From Qipengyuania psychrotolerans (GTDB lineage: Bacteria; Pseudomonadota; Alphaproteobacteria; Sphingomonadales; Sphingomonadaceae), in the NCBI RefSeq assembly GCF_019711355.1, contig NZ_CP081297.1:248001-312000 (forward strand): 64,000 nt of DNA. Direction: 5' to 3'. The notes beneath the pieces were generated by a model that saw nothing but the letters and a program-made list of their open reading frames with translations, made no database searches and was not told the DNA's origin. Below are positions 1 to 8,806 of this stretch, one piece after another. Every line of letters begins with the position of its first letter. Within the stretch, counting starts at the first letter, position 1. A program made the position numbers and the translations under genes.

Positions 1-666
1 CACGCTGCTTTCGTGCTGCGGCGGGATGGTTTGCGGCAGCCATTCGATCAACCGTTCCATCTTGGGCATGTGTTCGGTTTCGGACAGCTTATACTGCTTT
101 GACCAGCGCGCGATCTGGCGCGCGCAATAGTCGGTTGGCTTACCGTAGTCACCCAGGCCGATTTCATCCGGCTTGCGCAGGTGAAGTTCGGCCATGGTGT
201 CGATCATAGCATTGTATATTTCGCGGCGATCGGCAGGTTCGACGCCGGGAAGGGCACCGTTCCAGAGCGAGCGGCCATCGGCGAGGCCCATGACGAAGAA
301 CTTGCTGCCCAGAACCTCGGGATCTTCGCACAGGCCGTAGGTCGTCGGTACCGGGAAACCGGTCGGCCCCAAGGCATGCATCGCCTTGTATTCGCGGTCG
401 ACCGCGTGGGCGCTCGGGAGCAGTTTTCCGAACGGTTGGCGGCGCAGGACATAGGACCGCGAAGGCGTGTCGATCCGGTAGGTCGGGTTCGATTGACCAC
501 CCTTGAATTTCGAATAGGAAATCGGCCCCTCGAAGCCTTCGACATTGGCTTCGAACCAAGCGGTGAGCTTGTCCATGTCGAGCTGGTCACGCTCGGGCAC
601 TTCGATGGTGCCGACCATTTCCTTGTCGAAATCGATAGCCTGTTCGGTCTTCGCGTCCTCTGACAT
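1..666 (-). CDS. Phosphotransferase family protein (APH fold), 3' end beyond window
   Basis: This is the first 222 residues of a minus-strand gene that runs off the left edge of the window. The readable part matches the N-lobe of the aminoglycoside phosphotransferase/choline kinase fold as found in ACAD10/11-type proteins: a GGQSNPTYRI nucleotide-loop motif near residue 57, then SYVLRRQPFG (the Arg-rich beta strand), then a conserved FFVMGLADGRSL hinge near residue 125. The catalytic HGD and metal-binding DWE motifs would lie outside the window and cannot be checked. The start is the ATG at 666, which overlaps the stop of the upstream alcohol dehydrogenase as TGATG, so translation is probably coupled. 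Such kinases usually travel with acyl-CoA dehydrogenases, as here, and may phosphorylate a hydroxyacyl-CoA; the substrate is unknown. Confidence 0.85.
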   Translation of the reverse strand, partial: MSEDAKTEQAIDFDKEMVGTIEVPERDQLDMDKLTAWFEANVEGFEGPISYSKFKGGQSNPTYRIDTPSRSYVLRRQPFGKLLPSAHAVDREYKAMHALGPTGFPVPTTYGLCEDPEVLGSKFFVMGLADGRSLWNGALPGVEPADRREIYNAMIDTMAELHLRKPDEIGLGDYGKPTDYCARQIARWSKQYKLSETEHMPKMERLIEWLPQTIPPQHESSV

Positions 667-1754
667 CAGTCGAACACCACCACGCTGCGGGCCGAGGTGC
701 CCTGTTTCATCTTCTCGAACCCGTCATTGATCTGCTCGAGCGGCATGCGTTCGGCAATGATGGTGTCCAGATCAAGCAGGCCGCGCATGTAGAAATCGAC
801 GAGGCGCGGCAGGTCGACCGGGAAATGGTTCATGCCCATGATCGCGCCTTGCAGCTTCTTGCCGGACAGAAGGTCCATCGCACCGAGGCCGACCTTGCAG
901 TCCAACGGCATCATGCCGAGGATCGTGGCCGTCCCGCCGCGGCGAAGCAGTTTCACGGCGAGATCCGCCGATGCCTGCCTTCCGACAGCTTCGATCGCAT
1001 GATGCACGCCGCCGCCGGTCAGCTTCATCACCTGGTCGACCGCATCACCTGCCATGGCATCAATCGCATGGGTTGCCCCAAGCACCATGGCCAGCTCGCG
1101 TTTTTCAGGAATTGGATCGAGAGCGATTACCTTGCCGGCGCCTGCGATCTTGGCCGCATTGATGGTGGCCAGGCCGACGCCGCCGCAGCCCACGACTGCC
1201 ACTGTCTCTCCGGGTACGACCGAACACGCATTGAAAATCGCCCCGGCACCCGTTGTTACCGCGCAGCCGATGATGGCTGCACGGTCGAGCGGCATGTCCT
1301 TGTCGATGGCCACGCACGCGTTTTCATGAATCAGCATCTGTTCGCAGAACGCCGACAGGTTCAGCATCTGCGCGACGGGTCCGCTGCCATCGGCGCGCAT
1401 GATCCTTGGCGAAGCACCCTGCGCACGGCGGGTGTCGGCGCCCATGCACAGCGCCATCCGTCCGGTCACGCAGAATTCGCAGTGACCGCAAAAGGCGGAC
1501 AGGCAGGAGACCACGTGATCTCCCGGCTTCACCGTTTTCACTTCGCTGCCGACGGCGCGCACCACGCCGGCCGCTTCATGGCCCGGAATGGCGGGAAGCG
1601 GGTGCGGATAGGTGCCTTCGATGAAGTGCAAGTCCGAATGGCACAGGCCGCAGGCCTTGGTGTCGATCAGGACTTCGTGCGGGGCCGGATCGGCGAGTTC
1701 GACCTCGCCGATCGTCAACCCGCCAACCTGTTCGAGGATTGCAGCCTTTGCCAT
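666..1754 (-). CDS. Zn-dependent medium-chain alcohol dehydrogenase
   Basis: A 362-residue NAD-dependent alcohol dehydrogenase. The catalytic zinc site is visible as GLCHSD (Cys38) and GHE (His59-Glu60). The structural zinc lobe has its four cysteines in CGHCEFCVTGRMALC around residues 89-103. The Rossmann glycine motif GCGGVG follows near residue 190. The closest family by sequence style is the class III/AdhC-like long-chain alcohol dehydrogenases. The ATG at 1754 overlaps the TGA of the preceding acyl-CoA dehydrogenase, and its own TGA overlaps the start of the kinase gene, so it sits in the middle of a translationally coupled operon. It probably oxidises an alcohol intermediate made in the same pathway; the substrate is inferred only from context. 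Confidence 0.9.
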   Translation of the reverse strand: MAKAAILEQVGGLTIGEVELADPAPHEVLIDTKACGLCHSDLHFIEGTYPHPLPAIPGHEAAGVVRAVGSEVKTVKPGDHVVSCLSAFCGHCEFCVTGRMALCMGADTRRAQGASPRIMRADGSGPVAQMLNLSAFCEQMLIHENACVAIDKDMPLDRAAIIGCAVTTGAGAIFNACSVVPGETVAVVGCGGVGLATINAAKIAGAGKVIALDPIPEKRELAMVLGATHAIDAMAGDAVDQVMKLTGGGVHHAIEAVGRQASADLAVKLLRRGGTATILGMMPLDCKVGLGAMDLLSGKKLQGAIMGMNHFPVDLPRLVDFYMRGLLDLDTIIAERMPLEQINDGFEKMKQGTSARSVVVFD

Positions 1755-3088
1755 CAGCGCGTCGCTCCCATGTCGCCCGAACTCAGGCGCTCGTCTGCGC
1801 CCACCGGACCGCTACCGTCACGCAATGCGTTTGCGGTCGGCCCTTCCTTGGGCAGGTGCTTGGCAAATTCCATCCGTGCGATCGAGCGTGCGTGCACCTC
1901 GTCGGGACCGTCTGCCAAACGCAGGGTACGCTGGTGAGCATAGGCATTGGCGAGACCGTAATCGTCCGAAACACCGCCGCCGCCATGAGCCTGGATGGCA
2001 TCGTCGATGATCTTGAGCGCCATGTTGGGCGCTTGCACCTTGATCATGGCGATTTCCTGCTTGGCGCTCTTGTTGCCGACCTTGTCCATCATGTCGGCAG
2101 CCTTGAGGCAGAGCAGGCGCGTCATATCGATGTCGATACGTGCGCGCGCAACCCGTTCTTCCCAGACCGAATGCTTGTAGATCGGCTTGCCGAACGCCTC
2201 GCGCTCCTGGAGACGGCTGCACATCTTGGACAGCGCTTCTTCGGCAACGCCGATGGTGCGCATGCAGTGGTGGATACGGCCCGGCCCGAGGCGACCTTGA
2301 GCGATCTCGAAGCCGCGGCCTTCGCCCAGGAGCATGTTCGTGACCGGTACGCGCACGTCCTTGAGTTCGACTTCCATGTGTCCGTGCGGCGCATCGTCAT
2401 AGCCGAAGACAGGCAGGTGGCGCAGGATGGTTACGCCCTTGGCGTCCATGGGCATCAAGACCATCGACTGCTGGGCGTGGCGCTTGGCTTCGAGATCGGT
2501 CTTGCCCATCACGATGGCGACCTTGCAGCGCGGATCGCCCACGCCCGAAGACCACCACTTGCGGCCGTTGATGACGTATTCGTCGCCGTCGCGTTCGATA
2601 CGCGTCTCGATGTTCGTTGCATCGGAGCTGGCCGTGAATGGCTCTGTCATCAGGAAGGCAGAGCGGATCTTGCCGTTCATCAGCGGATCGAGCCATTGCT
2701 CTTTCTGTTCGCGCGTACCGTAGCGGAAGAAAACTTCCATGTTGCCGGTGTCGGGCGCGGAGCAGTTGAAAACTTCCGATGCGAAACCGATGCGGCCCAT
2801 TTCTTCGGCGCACAGGGCATATTCAAGATTGGTCAGGCCCGGGCCTTCGAAATCGAAGCTCTCGTCGACATGGTGATGGCTGTCATTGCGCGGCGGCATG
2901 AACAGGTTCCAGATGCCCTGGTCCTTGGCTTTGGCTTTCAGGTCTTCGACGACCTGGATCACTTTCCACCGTTCACCTTCGGCGTCCTGCGCCTTGTAGG
3001 TGGGAACTGCAGGTCGGACGTGATCTTCGATGAAGTTTTTCACCCGATCGCGCCAGTAGACTTGCCTCTCTGTGGGTTCGAAATCCAT
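1754..3088 (-). CDS. Acyl-CoA dehydrogenase
   Basis: A 444-residue FAD-dependent acyl-CoA dehydrogenase of the FadE/ACAD10-11 type. The N-terminal helical domain is followed by the middle beta domain ([12 protein letters not shown], then [10 protein letters not shown] near residues 145-165) and the C-terminal helical domain. The C-terminal segment [16 protein letters not shown] carries a Glu in the loop where this family places its catalytic base. I chose the ATG at 3088 ([12 protein letters not shown]) rather than the farther upstream start because GAGAGAGGA lies at a good distance before it and the extra residues do not look like the family. It follows the permease gene by 74 bp and is coupled to the alcohol dehydrogenase by TGATG. 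Confidence 0.9.
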   Translation of the reverse strand: MDFEPTERQVYWRDRVKNFIEDHVRPAVPTYKAQDAEGERWKVIQVVEDLKAKAKDQGIWNLFMPPRNDSHHHVDESFDFEGPGLTNLEYALCAEEMGRIGFASEVFNCSAPDTGNMEVFFRYGTREQKEQWLDPLMNGKIRSAFLMTEPFTASSDATNIETRIERDGDEYVINGRKWWSSGVGDPRCKVAIVMGKTDLEAKRHAQQSMVLMPMDAKGVTILRHLPVFGYDDAPHGHMEVELKDVRVPVTNMLLGEGRGFEIAQGRLGPGRIHHCMRTIGVAEEALSKMCSRLQEREAFGKPIYKHSVWEERVARARIDIDMTRLLCLKAADMMDKVGNKSAKQEIAMIKVQAPNMALKIIDDAIQAHGGGGVSDDYGLANAYAHQRTLRLADGPDEVHARSIARMEFAKHLPKEGPTANALRDGSGPVGADERLSSGDMGATR

Positions 3089-3162
3089 CGTGTAATCCTC
3101 TCTCTCAAAATAAGTTGCGCGGTGAAACTGGCAGAGCAAGCCAGCTGCGCCAAGTGGGAATC

Positions 3163-4599
3163 TCAGGGAACCGAAGTACCCGCGTCGATATCGCCGCGTG
3201 CGATCGCGTCGAGAGCGGCAATTCGCGCTTCGTGCTGCTCGCGGTCAATGGGGAAGCGGCCGAGCCAATAAGCGGCAAGGATTGCAAGCACGATCATGGC
3301 GCCGCCATAAAGCAGCAGCATGTTGCTCAGCACGTCGAACGACACTTCGCCGGGGCGGGCATTTTCCGGCATTCCGGCAAACTTGATTATCTGGCCAGTG
3401 AACAGAATGCCCACGCCCGTCGCGCATTTCTGGACGAACCAGTTGCCAGAATAAAAGCTGCCTTCAGCCCGCCGGCCTGTGCGTTCTTCGTAGGCCTCTA
3501 CGATCTCTGCGATCATGGACGATCCGGAAATCATGACGATAATTCCGAAGAGGTTGGCGAAGACCAGGAATGCAAAAACCAGCGTGGTCGACAGGGCGCT
3601 TCCCGGTTCGGGCCACATCCCGGCCAGGAAAAGCCCGTAAGGGGTCAGGCCGAAAGCCACGGAGACTAGCGATCCGATCACTGCGCTTTTTGGTTTCCCC
3701 CAGTTTCGGTGCATGGGGCCAACCAGGAAAAACATGATGACCACGCTGGCGAACAGCACGATCGGATAGAGGATCAGTTCTGCACGGTCGAACTGCCAGA
3801 CGAACAGGTTCACGTAATTCGTGATGGAGAACGTCATGCCCTGGCTGACATAGGCCGCAAGGCCGCCGGCGACGAAAATCAGGAAGGCCCGCTCCGAGAA
3901 CGCATCGCGAATTTCGTCGAAACTGCCCTTGATGCTGAACGGGCCGGGACGCTTTTCGGGAAGCTTGGCGACGAGATAGTGCTGTCCCAGGGCCGAGCCG
4001 ACGACGGAAACGAACATCAGGCCTGCGCCAAAGATACCGAAGAGGCTGTAACCGCCAGCCTGCAGCATTCCGTCCTGACCCGGCATGAAGACGGTATAGG
4101 CAAGAAGCATCATCGCGATCCCGCCAACCCATCCCGACAGGTAACGGTAACGGAACAGCGTCGTCCGCTCGTCATAGTCTGCGGTGATTTCCGGGACGAG
4201 GCTGACTGACGGCACTTCGCAGGCCGACAATAGCAAGCGCACAACGACCGCAATGCCAAGTAATTCCCAGAAGCTTGGAGTGCCGTCGATTACGGGATTC
4301 CACAGGACTGCCCACGCCAGGGCAAGCGGCAATGCCGCGGTGTAAAGCCACGGCAGGCGGCGGCCCCAGCGGGTGTAAGTGCGGTCGGACAAATTGCCCA
4401 GAATAGGGTCAATCACGGCATCGAATATGAGCGCTGCGCCCAGCGCAAGGCTGACCAGCCCTGCATCCATGCCGAGGACCTGGTTATAGAAAATGAGCAG
4501 GAAAAAGCTGAATCCGCTGTCCTTCACGCCAAAGGCTACGGCTCCGAAGCCATGAATGAATTTCAGCCGTTGGGGCAGTGGGCCTTCGACAAAAGCCAT
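3163..4599 (-). CDS. MFS transporter, GPH/MelB-like family
   Basis: A 478-residue inner-membrane permease with about twelve hydrophobic segments. The signature [18 protein letters not shown] followed by WGRRLPWL, near residues 58-82, is the loop 2-3 motif of the glycoside-pentoside-hexuronide:cation symporters. In sphingomonads members of this family often sit in catabolic clusters for hydrophobic compounds rather than sugars, so the cargo is left open. The start ATG at 4599 overlaps the TGA of the upstream SDR gene (TGATG), which places it firmly in the same operon. Its likely role is uptake of the compound degraded by the surrounding enzymes; that is inference from position. Confidence 0.88.
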   Translation of the reverse strand: MAFVEGPLPQRLKFIHGFGAVAFGVKDSGFSFFLLIFYNQVLGMDAGLVSLALGAALIFDAVIDPILGNLSDRTYTRWGRRLPWLYTAALPLALAWAVLWNPVIDGTPSFWELLGIAVVVRLLLSACEVPSVSLVPEITADYDERTTLFRYRYLSGWVGGIAMMLLAYTVFMPGQDGMLQAGGYSLFGIFGAGLMFVSVVGSALGQHYLVAKLPEKRPGPFSIKGSFDEIRDAFSERAFLIFVAGGLAAYVSQGMTFSITNYVNLFVWQFDRAELILYPIVLFASVVIMFFLVGPMHRNWGKPKSAVIGSLVSVAFGLTPYGLFLAGMWPEPGSALSTTLVFAFLVFANLFGIIVMISGSSMIAEIVEAYEERTGRRAEGSFYSGNWFVQKCATGVGILFTGQIIKFAGMPENARPGEVSFDVLSNMLLLYGGAMIVLAILAAYWLGRFPIDREQHEARIAALDAIARGDIDAGTSVP

Positions 4600-5459
4600 C
4601 AGTTGGTTTTGCCCGCTTTCTCCATGGCTTCGAGCGCTTCGAACATTCCGGGTTCCTCGGGATCCCAGGAATGCCGGGGGCCAAGAGTGATGCCGCCGTC
4701 GACGATGATGGATGTCCCTGTAACGAAGCTGGCTGCATCGCTGGCCAGATAGGCGACCGCTTCGGCGATGTCGCGTGGCTGTCCGCCGCGCGCAACCGGC
4801 TGGGCGTTCGAGGACATCTGGGCGATGACCTGCTTCGCCATGCGCTCTGCCTCGCCGGAAAATTCGAGGGTGGAGGTGAAGATATTGGTGTTGATGAAGC
4901 CCGGCTGCACTGCATTTACGCGAATACCGTACTGCGCCAGATCGGTGGCTGCACATTTCGTCAGATGGAGCACGCCGGCTTTCGCGACAGCATAGGCTGT
5001 GGGCGAATAGCCGGGACCGACCGCTGCCACGCTGGATACATTGACGATGCTTGCACCCTTGCGCCCCTTCATGTGGGGGACGGCATAGCGGATGCCCATG
5101 GCGACCGAGCGCATCAGGAGGTTGAACGTCTGGTCCCATTCCTCCGGCTCGATCTCGTCGATCGGTGCGCGCGCACCGCCCGCGCCGGCATTGTTGAAGA
5201 CCACGTCGATCCCGCCCGTCTCGGAAGCGGCATGATCCATAAGCGCCTTGATGTCGGCCGGATCACACACATCGCAGCGACGAAAGCGTATGTCGCCCGG
5301 ACCATTTGCCGCCAGGTCGGCTCCGCCATCGGCATCGATATCAGACGCGAAAACCACAGCGCCTTCGGACGCGAACAGGCGCGAAGCCTCGGCACCAATG
5401 CCTGATGCGGCGCCGGTGATAACCACGGTTTTACCGCAGAATCGGCCAGACTCGGACAT
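4599..5459 (-). CDS. SDR family oxidoreductase
   Basis: A classical short-chain dehydrogenase of about 286 residues and the first gene of the leftward operon. It has the cofactor motif TGAASGIG near residues 14-21, an acidic residue after beta-2 (SDID) suggesting NAD(H) preference, the NNAG motif, a catalytic Ser (VNVSSVAAVG) and the YAVAK active-site Tyr/Lys. A GTG two codons upstream (5465) is also in frame, but GGGAGAG sits at the right distance before the ATG at 5459, which I prefer. It is coupled to the permease gene by a TGATG overlap. It probably interconverts a hydroxyl and a keto group during degradation of the pathway substrate. Confidence 0.88.
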   Translation of the reverse strand: MSESGRFCGKTVVITGAASGIGAEASRLFASEGAVVFASDIDADGGADLAANGPGDIRFRRCDVCDPADIKALMDHAASETGGIDVVFNNAGAGGARAPIDEIEPEEWDQTFNLLMRSVAMGIRYAVPHMKGRKGASIVNVSSVAAVGPGYSPTAYAVAKAGVLHLTKCAATDLAQYGIRVNAVQPGFINTNIFTSTLEFSGEAERMAKQVIAQMSSNAQPVARGGQPRDIAEAVAYLASDAASFVTGTSIIVDGGITLGPRHSWDPEEPGMFEALEAMEKAGKTN

Positions 5460-5501
5460 GCTCACTCTCCCACGTTTTCCTCGCCTTTAAGCTTAGGGCA
5501 G

Positions 5502-5544
5502 CCATGCCTGTCGTCAACGTAATCTGCCTGACGCTACGGCATGG
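5502..5544. repeat. Inverted repeat in divergent promoter region
   Basis: CCATGCC at 5502-5508 is repeated in inverted form as GGCATGG at 5538-5544, with a 29-base spacer that contains ACGTAA and GACGCTACG segments. It lies in the 180-bp gap between the two divergent catabolic operons, on the side of the leftward one. The spacing would suit a dimeric regulator or a long hairpin near the 5' end of one transcript. The function is unknown and the match could be chance. Confidence 0.35.
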
Positions 5545-5587
5545 CGCTTTGCCGTGATCGCCCTTGCGGCTCGGGCCCGAATCACCC

Positions 5588-5601
5588 TAACGTAAACGTC
5601 A
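5588..5601. promoter_or_regulatory. Candidate operator, ACGT-N2-ACGT palindrome
   Basis: TAACGTAAACGTCA is a near-perfect dyad (TnACGT-AA-ACGTnA) 39 bases before the start of the acyl-CoA dehydrogenase gene at 5641. Sites of this general shape are known for regulators of acyl-CoA and branched-chain catabolism in Proteobacteria, but I cannot assign a regulator and none is encoded in this part of the window. Its position between two divergent catabolic operons makes it a reasonable control site for both. Confidence 0.4.
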
Positions 5602-5640
5602 AGTTGCAAGGCTTGAGAGAGATAGAGAGAGGAGCCCCCG

Positions 5641-6822
5641 ATGTCCGATCATGAAGCGTTCCGCGCCGAAGTGCGCGAATGGCTGGAAGCCAATTGTCCC
5701 CCCGAAATGCGCCAGCCCGTGCGCGATGAAGGTGATGTTTACTGGGGCGGCCGCAACGCCCAGTTCAAGAACGATGCCCAGAAGGCCTGGTTCGAAGCGT
5801 GCCGTGACAAGGGATACACCGTAGCGGAGTGGCCCAAGGCCTATGGAGGCGCAGGCCTCTCTCCGGCTGAAGGCAAGATCTTGCGGCAGGAAATGAGCCG
5901 CATCAACGCGCGCCCGCCGCTGTCCAGCTTTGGTATCTGGATGCTTGGCCCCGCGCTGCTCAAGTTCGGCACGGAAGGTCAGAAACAGAAGTTCCTCAAC
6001 GAAATCGCGGCTGGAAAAATCCGCTGGTGCCAGGGTTATTCCGAACCGGGCAGCGGCAGCGATCTCGTATCGATGCAGACGTTCGGCGAAGACAAGGGCG
6101 ATCACTGGATCGTCAACGGCCAGAAAATCTGGACGTCCTATGCCGATGAAGCCGACTGGATTTTCTGCCTCGTGCGCACCGACAAGGAAAACAAATACCA
6201 GGGCATCACCTTCATGCTGTTCGACATGGCGAGCGAAGGTGTCTCGACCAAGCCGATCAAGCTGATCAGCGGCAACAGCCCGTTCTGCGAAACCTTCATG
6301 GACGATGTGAAGGTGCCCAAGAGCTACGGCGAAGACACGCCGGGCTATGTCGGTGAAATCAACCGCGGCTGGGACGTTGCGAAATATCTGCTCGGCCATG
6401 AGCGCGAGATGATTTCGGGCGCTGGCGGCGGCGACCGCACTAGCGCGATCGGAGCTGCGATGACCCGTATGGCGGGCGAGCTCGACGCCGTCCTGCGCGC
6501 CGAAATCGCGATGTTCGATGTCGATGCGCTGGCTTACGGCGCGATGGGCGAGAAGTTTCTCGACGAAATGAAGGCCGGCAAGGGCCACCCTGCGCAGCCC
6601 AACATGATGAAATACGTCGGTACGGAACTGAACAAGACCCGTCACGAACTGATGATGGCGGCTGGCGGCAGCCGAGCTTTGGAATGGGAGAGCGAAGACA
6701 CCGGCCGCGGCAAGCCGTCGCGCAACTGGCTTCGTACAAAAGCCAATTCGATCGAAGGCGGCACGAGCGAAGTCATGCTCAACGTCGTCGCCAAACGTAT
6801 CCTCGACCTGCCGGGAGCCTGA
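5641..6822 (+). CDS. Acyl-CoA dehydrogenase, putative catalytic subunit of a pair
   Basis: A 393-residue acyl-CoA dehydrogenase resembling the FadE28-type enzymes of sterol side-chain degradation. It has the flavin-contacting GYSEPGSGSD near residues 131-140, the WIVNGQKIWTSY strand near 155-166, and a C-terminal IEGGTSEVM whose Glu lines up with the catalytic base loop of classical enzymes. GAGAGAGGAG precedes the ATG by seven bases. It is the first gene of the rightward catabolic operon and is followed after three bases by a second, shorter acyl-CoA dehydrogenase that lacks this Glu loop. The two probably form an alpha2beta2 heterotetramer acting on a bulky acyl-CoA. Confidence 0.9.
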   Translation: MSDHEAFRAEVREWLEANCPPEMRQPVRDEGDVYWGGRNAQFKNDAQKAWFEACRDKGYTVAEWPKAYGGAGLSPAEGKILRQEMSRINARPPLSSFGIWMLGPALLKFGTEGQKQKFLNEIAAGKIRWCQGYSEPGSGSDLVSMQTFGEDKGDHWIVNGQKIWTSYADEADWIFCLVRTDKENKYQGITFMLFDMASEGVSTKPIKLISGNSPFCETFMDDVKVPKSYGEDTPGYVGEINRGWDVAKYLLGHEREMISGAGGGDRTSAIGAAMTRMAGELDAVLRAEIAMFDVDALAYGAMGEKFLDEMKAGKGHPAQPNMMKYVGTELNKTRHELMMAAGGSRALEWESEDTGRGKPSRNWLRTKANSIEGGTSEVMLNVVAKRILDLPGA

Positions 6823-6825
6823 CCC

Positions 6826-7965
6826 ATGCCTCTTTATCACGATGACGATCAGGCCATGCTGGCCGAAACCGCAAGTCAGTTCATGGCCGAAGAAGGCTCG
6901 ATCGCGAAACAACTGCGCCATTGGCGTGACCGCGATTGCAAGGACGGCTTTGGCCACGGTCTGTGGAAGCAGTTTGCCGAAATGGGTTTCACCGGAATGC
7001 TGGTGGATGAAGACGATGGCGGCCTTGGAATGGGCAGCTATGAAGCCGGGATCGTGCTCGAGGAAATCGGACGCAATCTTACTCCGTCACCATTCCTCGC
7101 CAGTTCGGTGCTGACTGCTACCGCACTTAAGCATGCCGACAGCAATGCGCGCGGGCGGTGGCTGCCCGGCCTCATTTCCGGCGAACATGTCTATACGGTG
7201 GCGATTGACGAGGGCGCCAAGCATCGCCCCGAACGCATAACCACCAAGGCGGAAAAGTCCGGCAACGGCTTCAGGCTGACCGGCCAGAAGGATTATGTCC
7301 TCCACGGTGCCAGCGCCGATATGCTGGTTGTTGCAGCGCGCACCTCGGGCAGCGATGACGACAATGACGGCATCACACTGTTTGCCGTGCCCAAGGATGC
7401 CAGCAACATGAGCCATGACGCGGTCCGCCTAGTGGACAGCTCGATGGCGACCCATACGAAGTTCGACGGCGTCGAGCTGGACGGCGATGCCGTGATCGGC
7501 GAAGTCGATGGCGGACGCGAAGTCCTTAACGCCATGCTTATCGCTGGTCGCATCGGCGCTGCTGCCGAGGGTGTCGGCGTTGCCAGCGGCGCAATGGATA
7601 TGACCGTCGATTACCTCAAGCAGCGCAAGCAGTTCGGCAAGCTGATCGGCGAGTTTCAATCGCTCCAGCACCGTGCGGCGCATCTCTATTCCGAAGTCGA
7701 GATCGCTCGCGCGGTCACGATGAAAGCTGCCCAGATGCTCGACGGCGGAAGCGAGAAAGCCGATCTGATGGCTTCTGTCGCCAAGGCAAAGGTTGCCAAG
7801 GCGGCAGGTCTGGCGGTCAAGGAAGGCGTGCAGATGCACGGCGGCATCGGGATGACCGACGAATACGACATCGGGCTCTACATGAAGCGTGACCGCGCGC
7901 TGCAGGAGTTCCTTGGCGATATGTATTACCACGCCGGCCGGGTGGCCGAAATGAGCGGCTACTGA
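6826..7965 (+). CDS. Acyl-CoA dehydrogenase, putative partner subunit
   Basis: A 379-residue acyl-CoA dehydrogenase-family protein starting three bases after its neighbour. The FAD/CoA fold is evident (QKDYVLHGA near residue 150; a KQRKQFGKLIGEFQ helix and QMHGGIGMTDEYDI in the C-terminal domain). Its final segment reads RALQEFLGDMYYHAGR and lacks the EGT-type loop that carries the catalytic Glu in the first protein. That pattern fits the heteromeric enzymes of steroid-type catabolism, in which one subunit supplies the base and the other helps to bind FAD and substrate. Pairing is inferred from adjacency and motif loss. Confidence 0.9.
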   Translation: MPLYHDDDQAMLAETASQFMAEEGSIAKQLRHWRDRDCKDGFGHGLWKQFAEMGFTGMLVDEDDGGLGMGSYEAGIVLEEIGRNLTPSPFLASSVLTATALKHADSNARGRWLPGLISGEHVYTVAIDEGAKHRPERITTKAEKSGNGFRLTGQKDYVLHGASADMLVVAARTSGSDDDNDGITLFAVPKDASNMSHDAVRLVDSSMATHTKFDGVELDGDAVIGEVDGGREVLNAMLIAGRIGAAAEGVGVASGAMDMTVDYLKQRKQFGKLIGEFQSLQHRAAHLYSEVEIARAVTMKAAQMLDGGSEKADLMASVAKAKVAKAAGLAVKEGVQMHGGIGMTDEYDIGLYMKRDRALQEFLGDMYYHAGRVAEMSGY

Positions 7966-7979
7966 TCAGGAGAGACAGC

Positions 7980-8786
7980 ATGAACCTCGAAGATATGTTC
8001 AGCCTCAAGGGCTGCAATGCGCTCGTCACAGGCGGAAGCCGCGGAATTGGCCGAATGATCGTGGAAGGCTTTCTCGCCGCTGGATGCGAGCGGGTTTACA
8101 TCACCGCGCGCAAGGGCGGAGAATTGCACGAAACCGCCAGTGAACTTGGCGAGCGCGTCGTACCAATCCAGGGCGACATCTCGACCATGGAAGGCATTGA
8201 AGAACTGGTCCGCGAACTTTCGGACCGTGAAGACCACCTCGATATCCTGGTGAACAATGCCGGTGCCGCATGGGGAGCCGATTATCTCGACTTTCCCGAA
8301 GAGGGCTGGGACAAGGTGATGGATCTCAACGTGAAGACCCCCTTCTTCCTGACACAGAAGCTGCATCATTTGCTCACCGCCAATGCCAGCCAGGAAAAGC
8401 CGGGCAAGGTGATCAATATCGCCAGCATCGACGGCCTCAGGATCAATCCGTGGGAGACGTATTCCTATCAGGCATCCAAAGCGGCGCTTATTCACCTCAC
8501 GCGCCGCATGGCTGCGCGGTTGGTGAAGGATCATGTCTATGTCACCGGGATCGCGCCGGGCGCATTCCCGTCCAGCATGAACAAGGTCGCCCGCGACCAC
8601 GCCGAAGCCAGCGCTGCGGGCATTCCCAACAGGCGTGTCGGCGACAAGTTCGATATGGGCGGAAGCTGCGTCTATCTCGCCAGCCGGGCCGGAAACTACA
8701 CCGTCGGCGAAACCATTGCGGTCGATGGCGGCATCGTGAATGCGCACCTGCCGACGCACTTCGCTGACCCGGCAGGCGGACGATAA
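7980..8786 (+). CDS. SDR family oxidoreductase (RhlG/FabG-like)
   Basis: A 268-residue short-chain dehydrogenase with the NADP-type glycine motif TGGSRGIG near residues 18-25, an ITARKG segment after beta-2 (basic residue, favouring NADPH), NNAGAAWG, a catalytic Ser in INIASIDG and YQASK. Overall it resembles RhlG-like 3-oxoacyl reductases. AGGAGAG lies at a good distance before the ATG. It is the third gene of the rightward catabolic operon, 14 bases after the acyl-CoA dehydrogenase pair, and may act on the beta-hydroxy/keto stage of the same substrate. Confidence 0.88.
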   Translation: MNLEDMFSLKGCNALVTGGSRGIGRMIVEGFLAAGCERVYITARKGGELHETASELGERVVPIQGDISTMEGIEELVRELSDREDHLDILVNNAGAAWGADYLDFPEEGWDKVMDLNVKTPFFLTQKLHHLLTANASQEKPGKVINIASIDGLRINPWETYSYQASKAALIHLTRRMAARLVKDHVYVTGIAPGAFPSSMNKVARDHAEASAAGIPNRRVGDKFDMGGSCVYLASRAGNYTVGETIAVDGGIVNAHLPTHFADPAGGR

Positions 8787-8806
8787 AGAGTAGGGGCGGG
8801 GGGATC

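Noticed and set aside
5599..6957. A 452-codon minus-strand open frame across the acyl-CoA dehydrogenase gene
   Set aside because: It is a shadow of the plus-strand gene in GC-rich DNA: no ribosome site, no domain, and the plus frame has clear family motifs. Similar long shadows at 1739-3271 (+) and 30830-32191 (-) were dismissed for the same reason.
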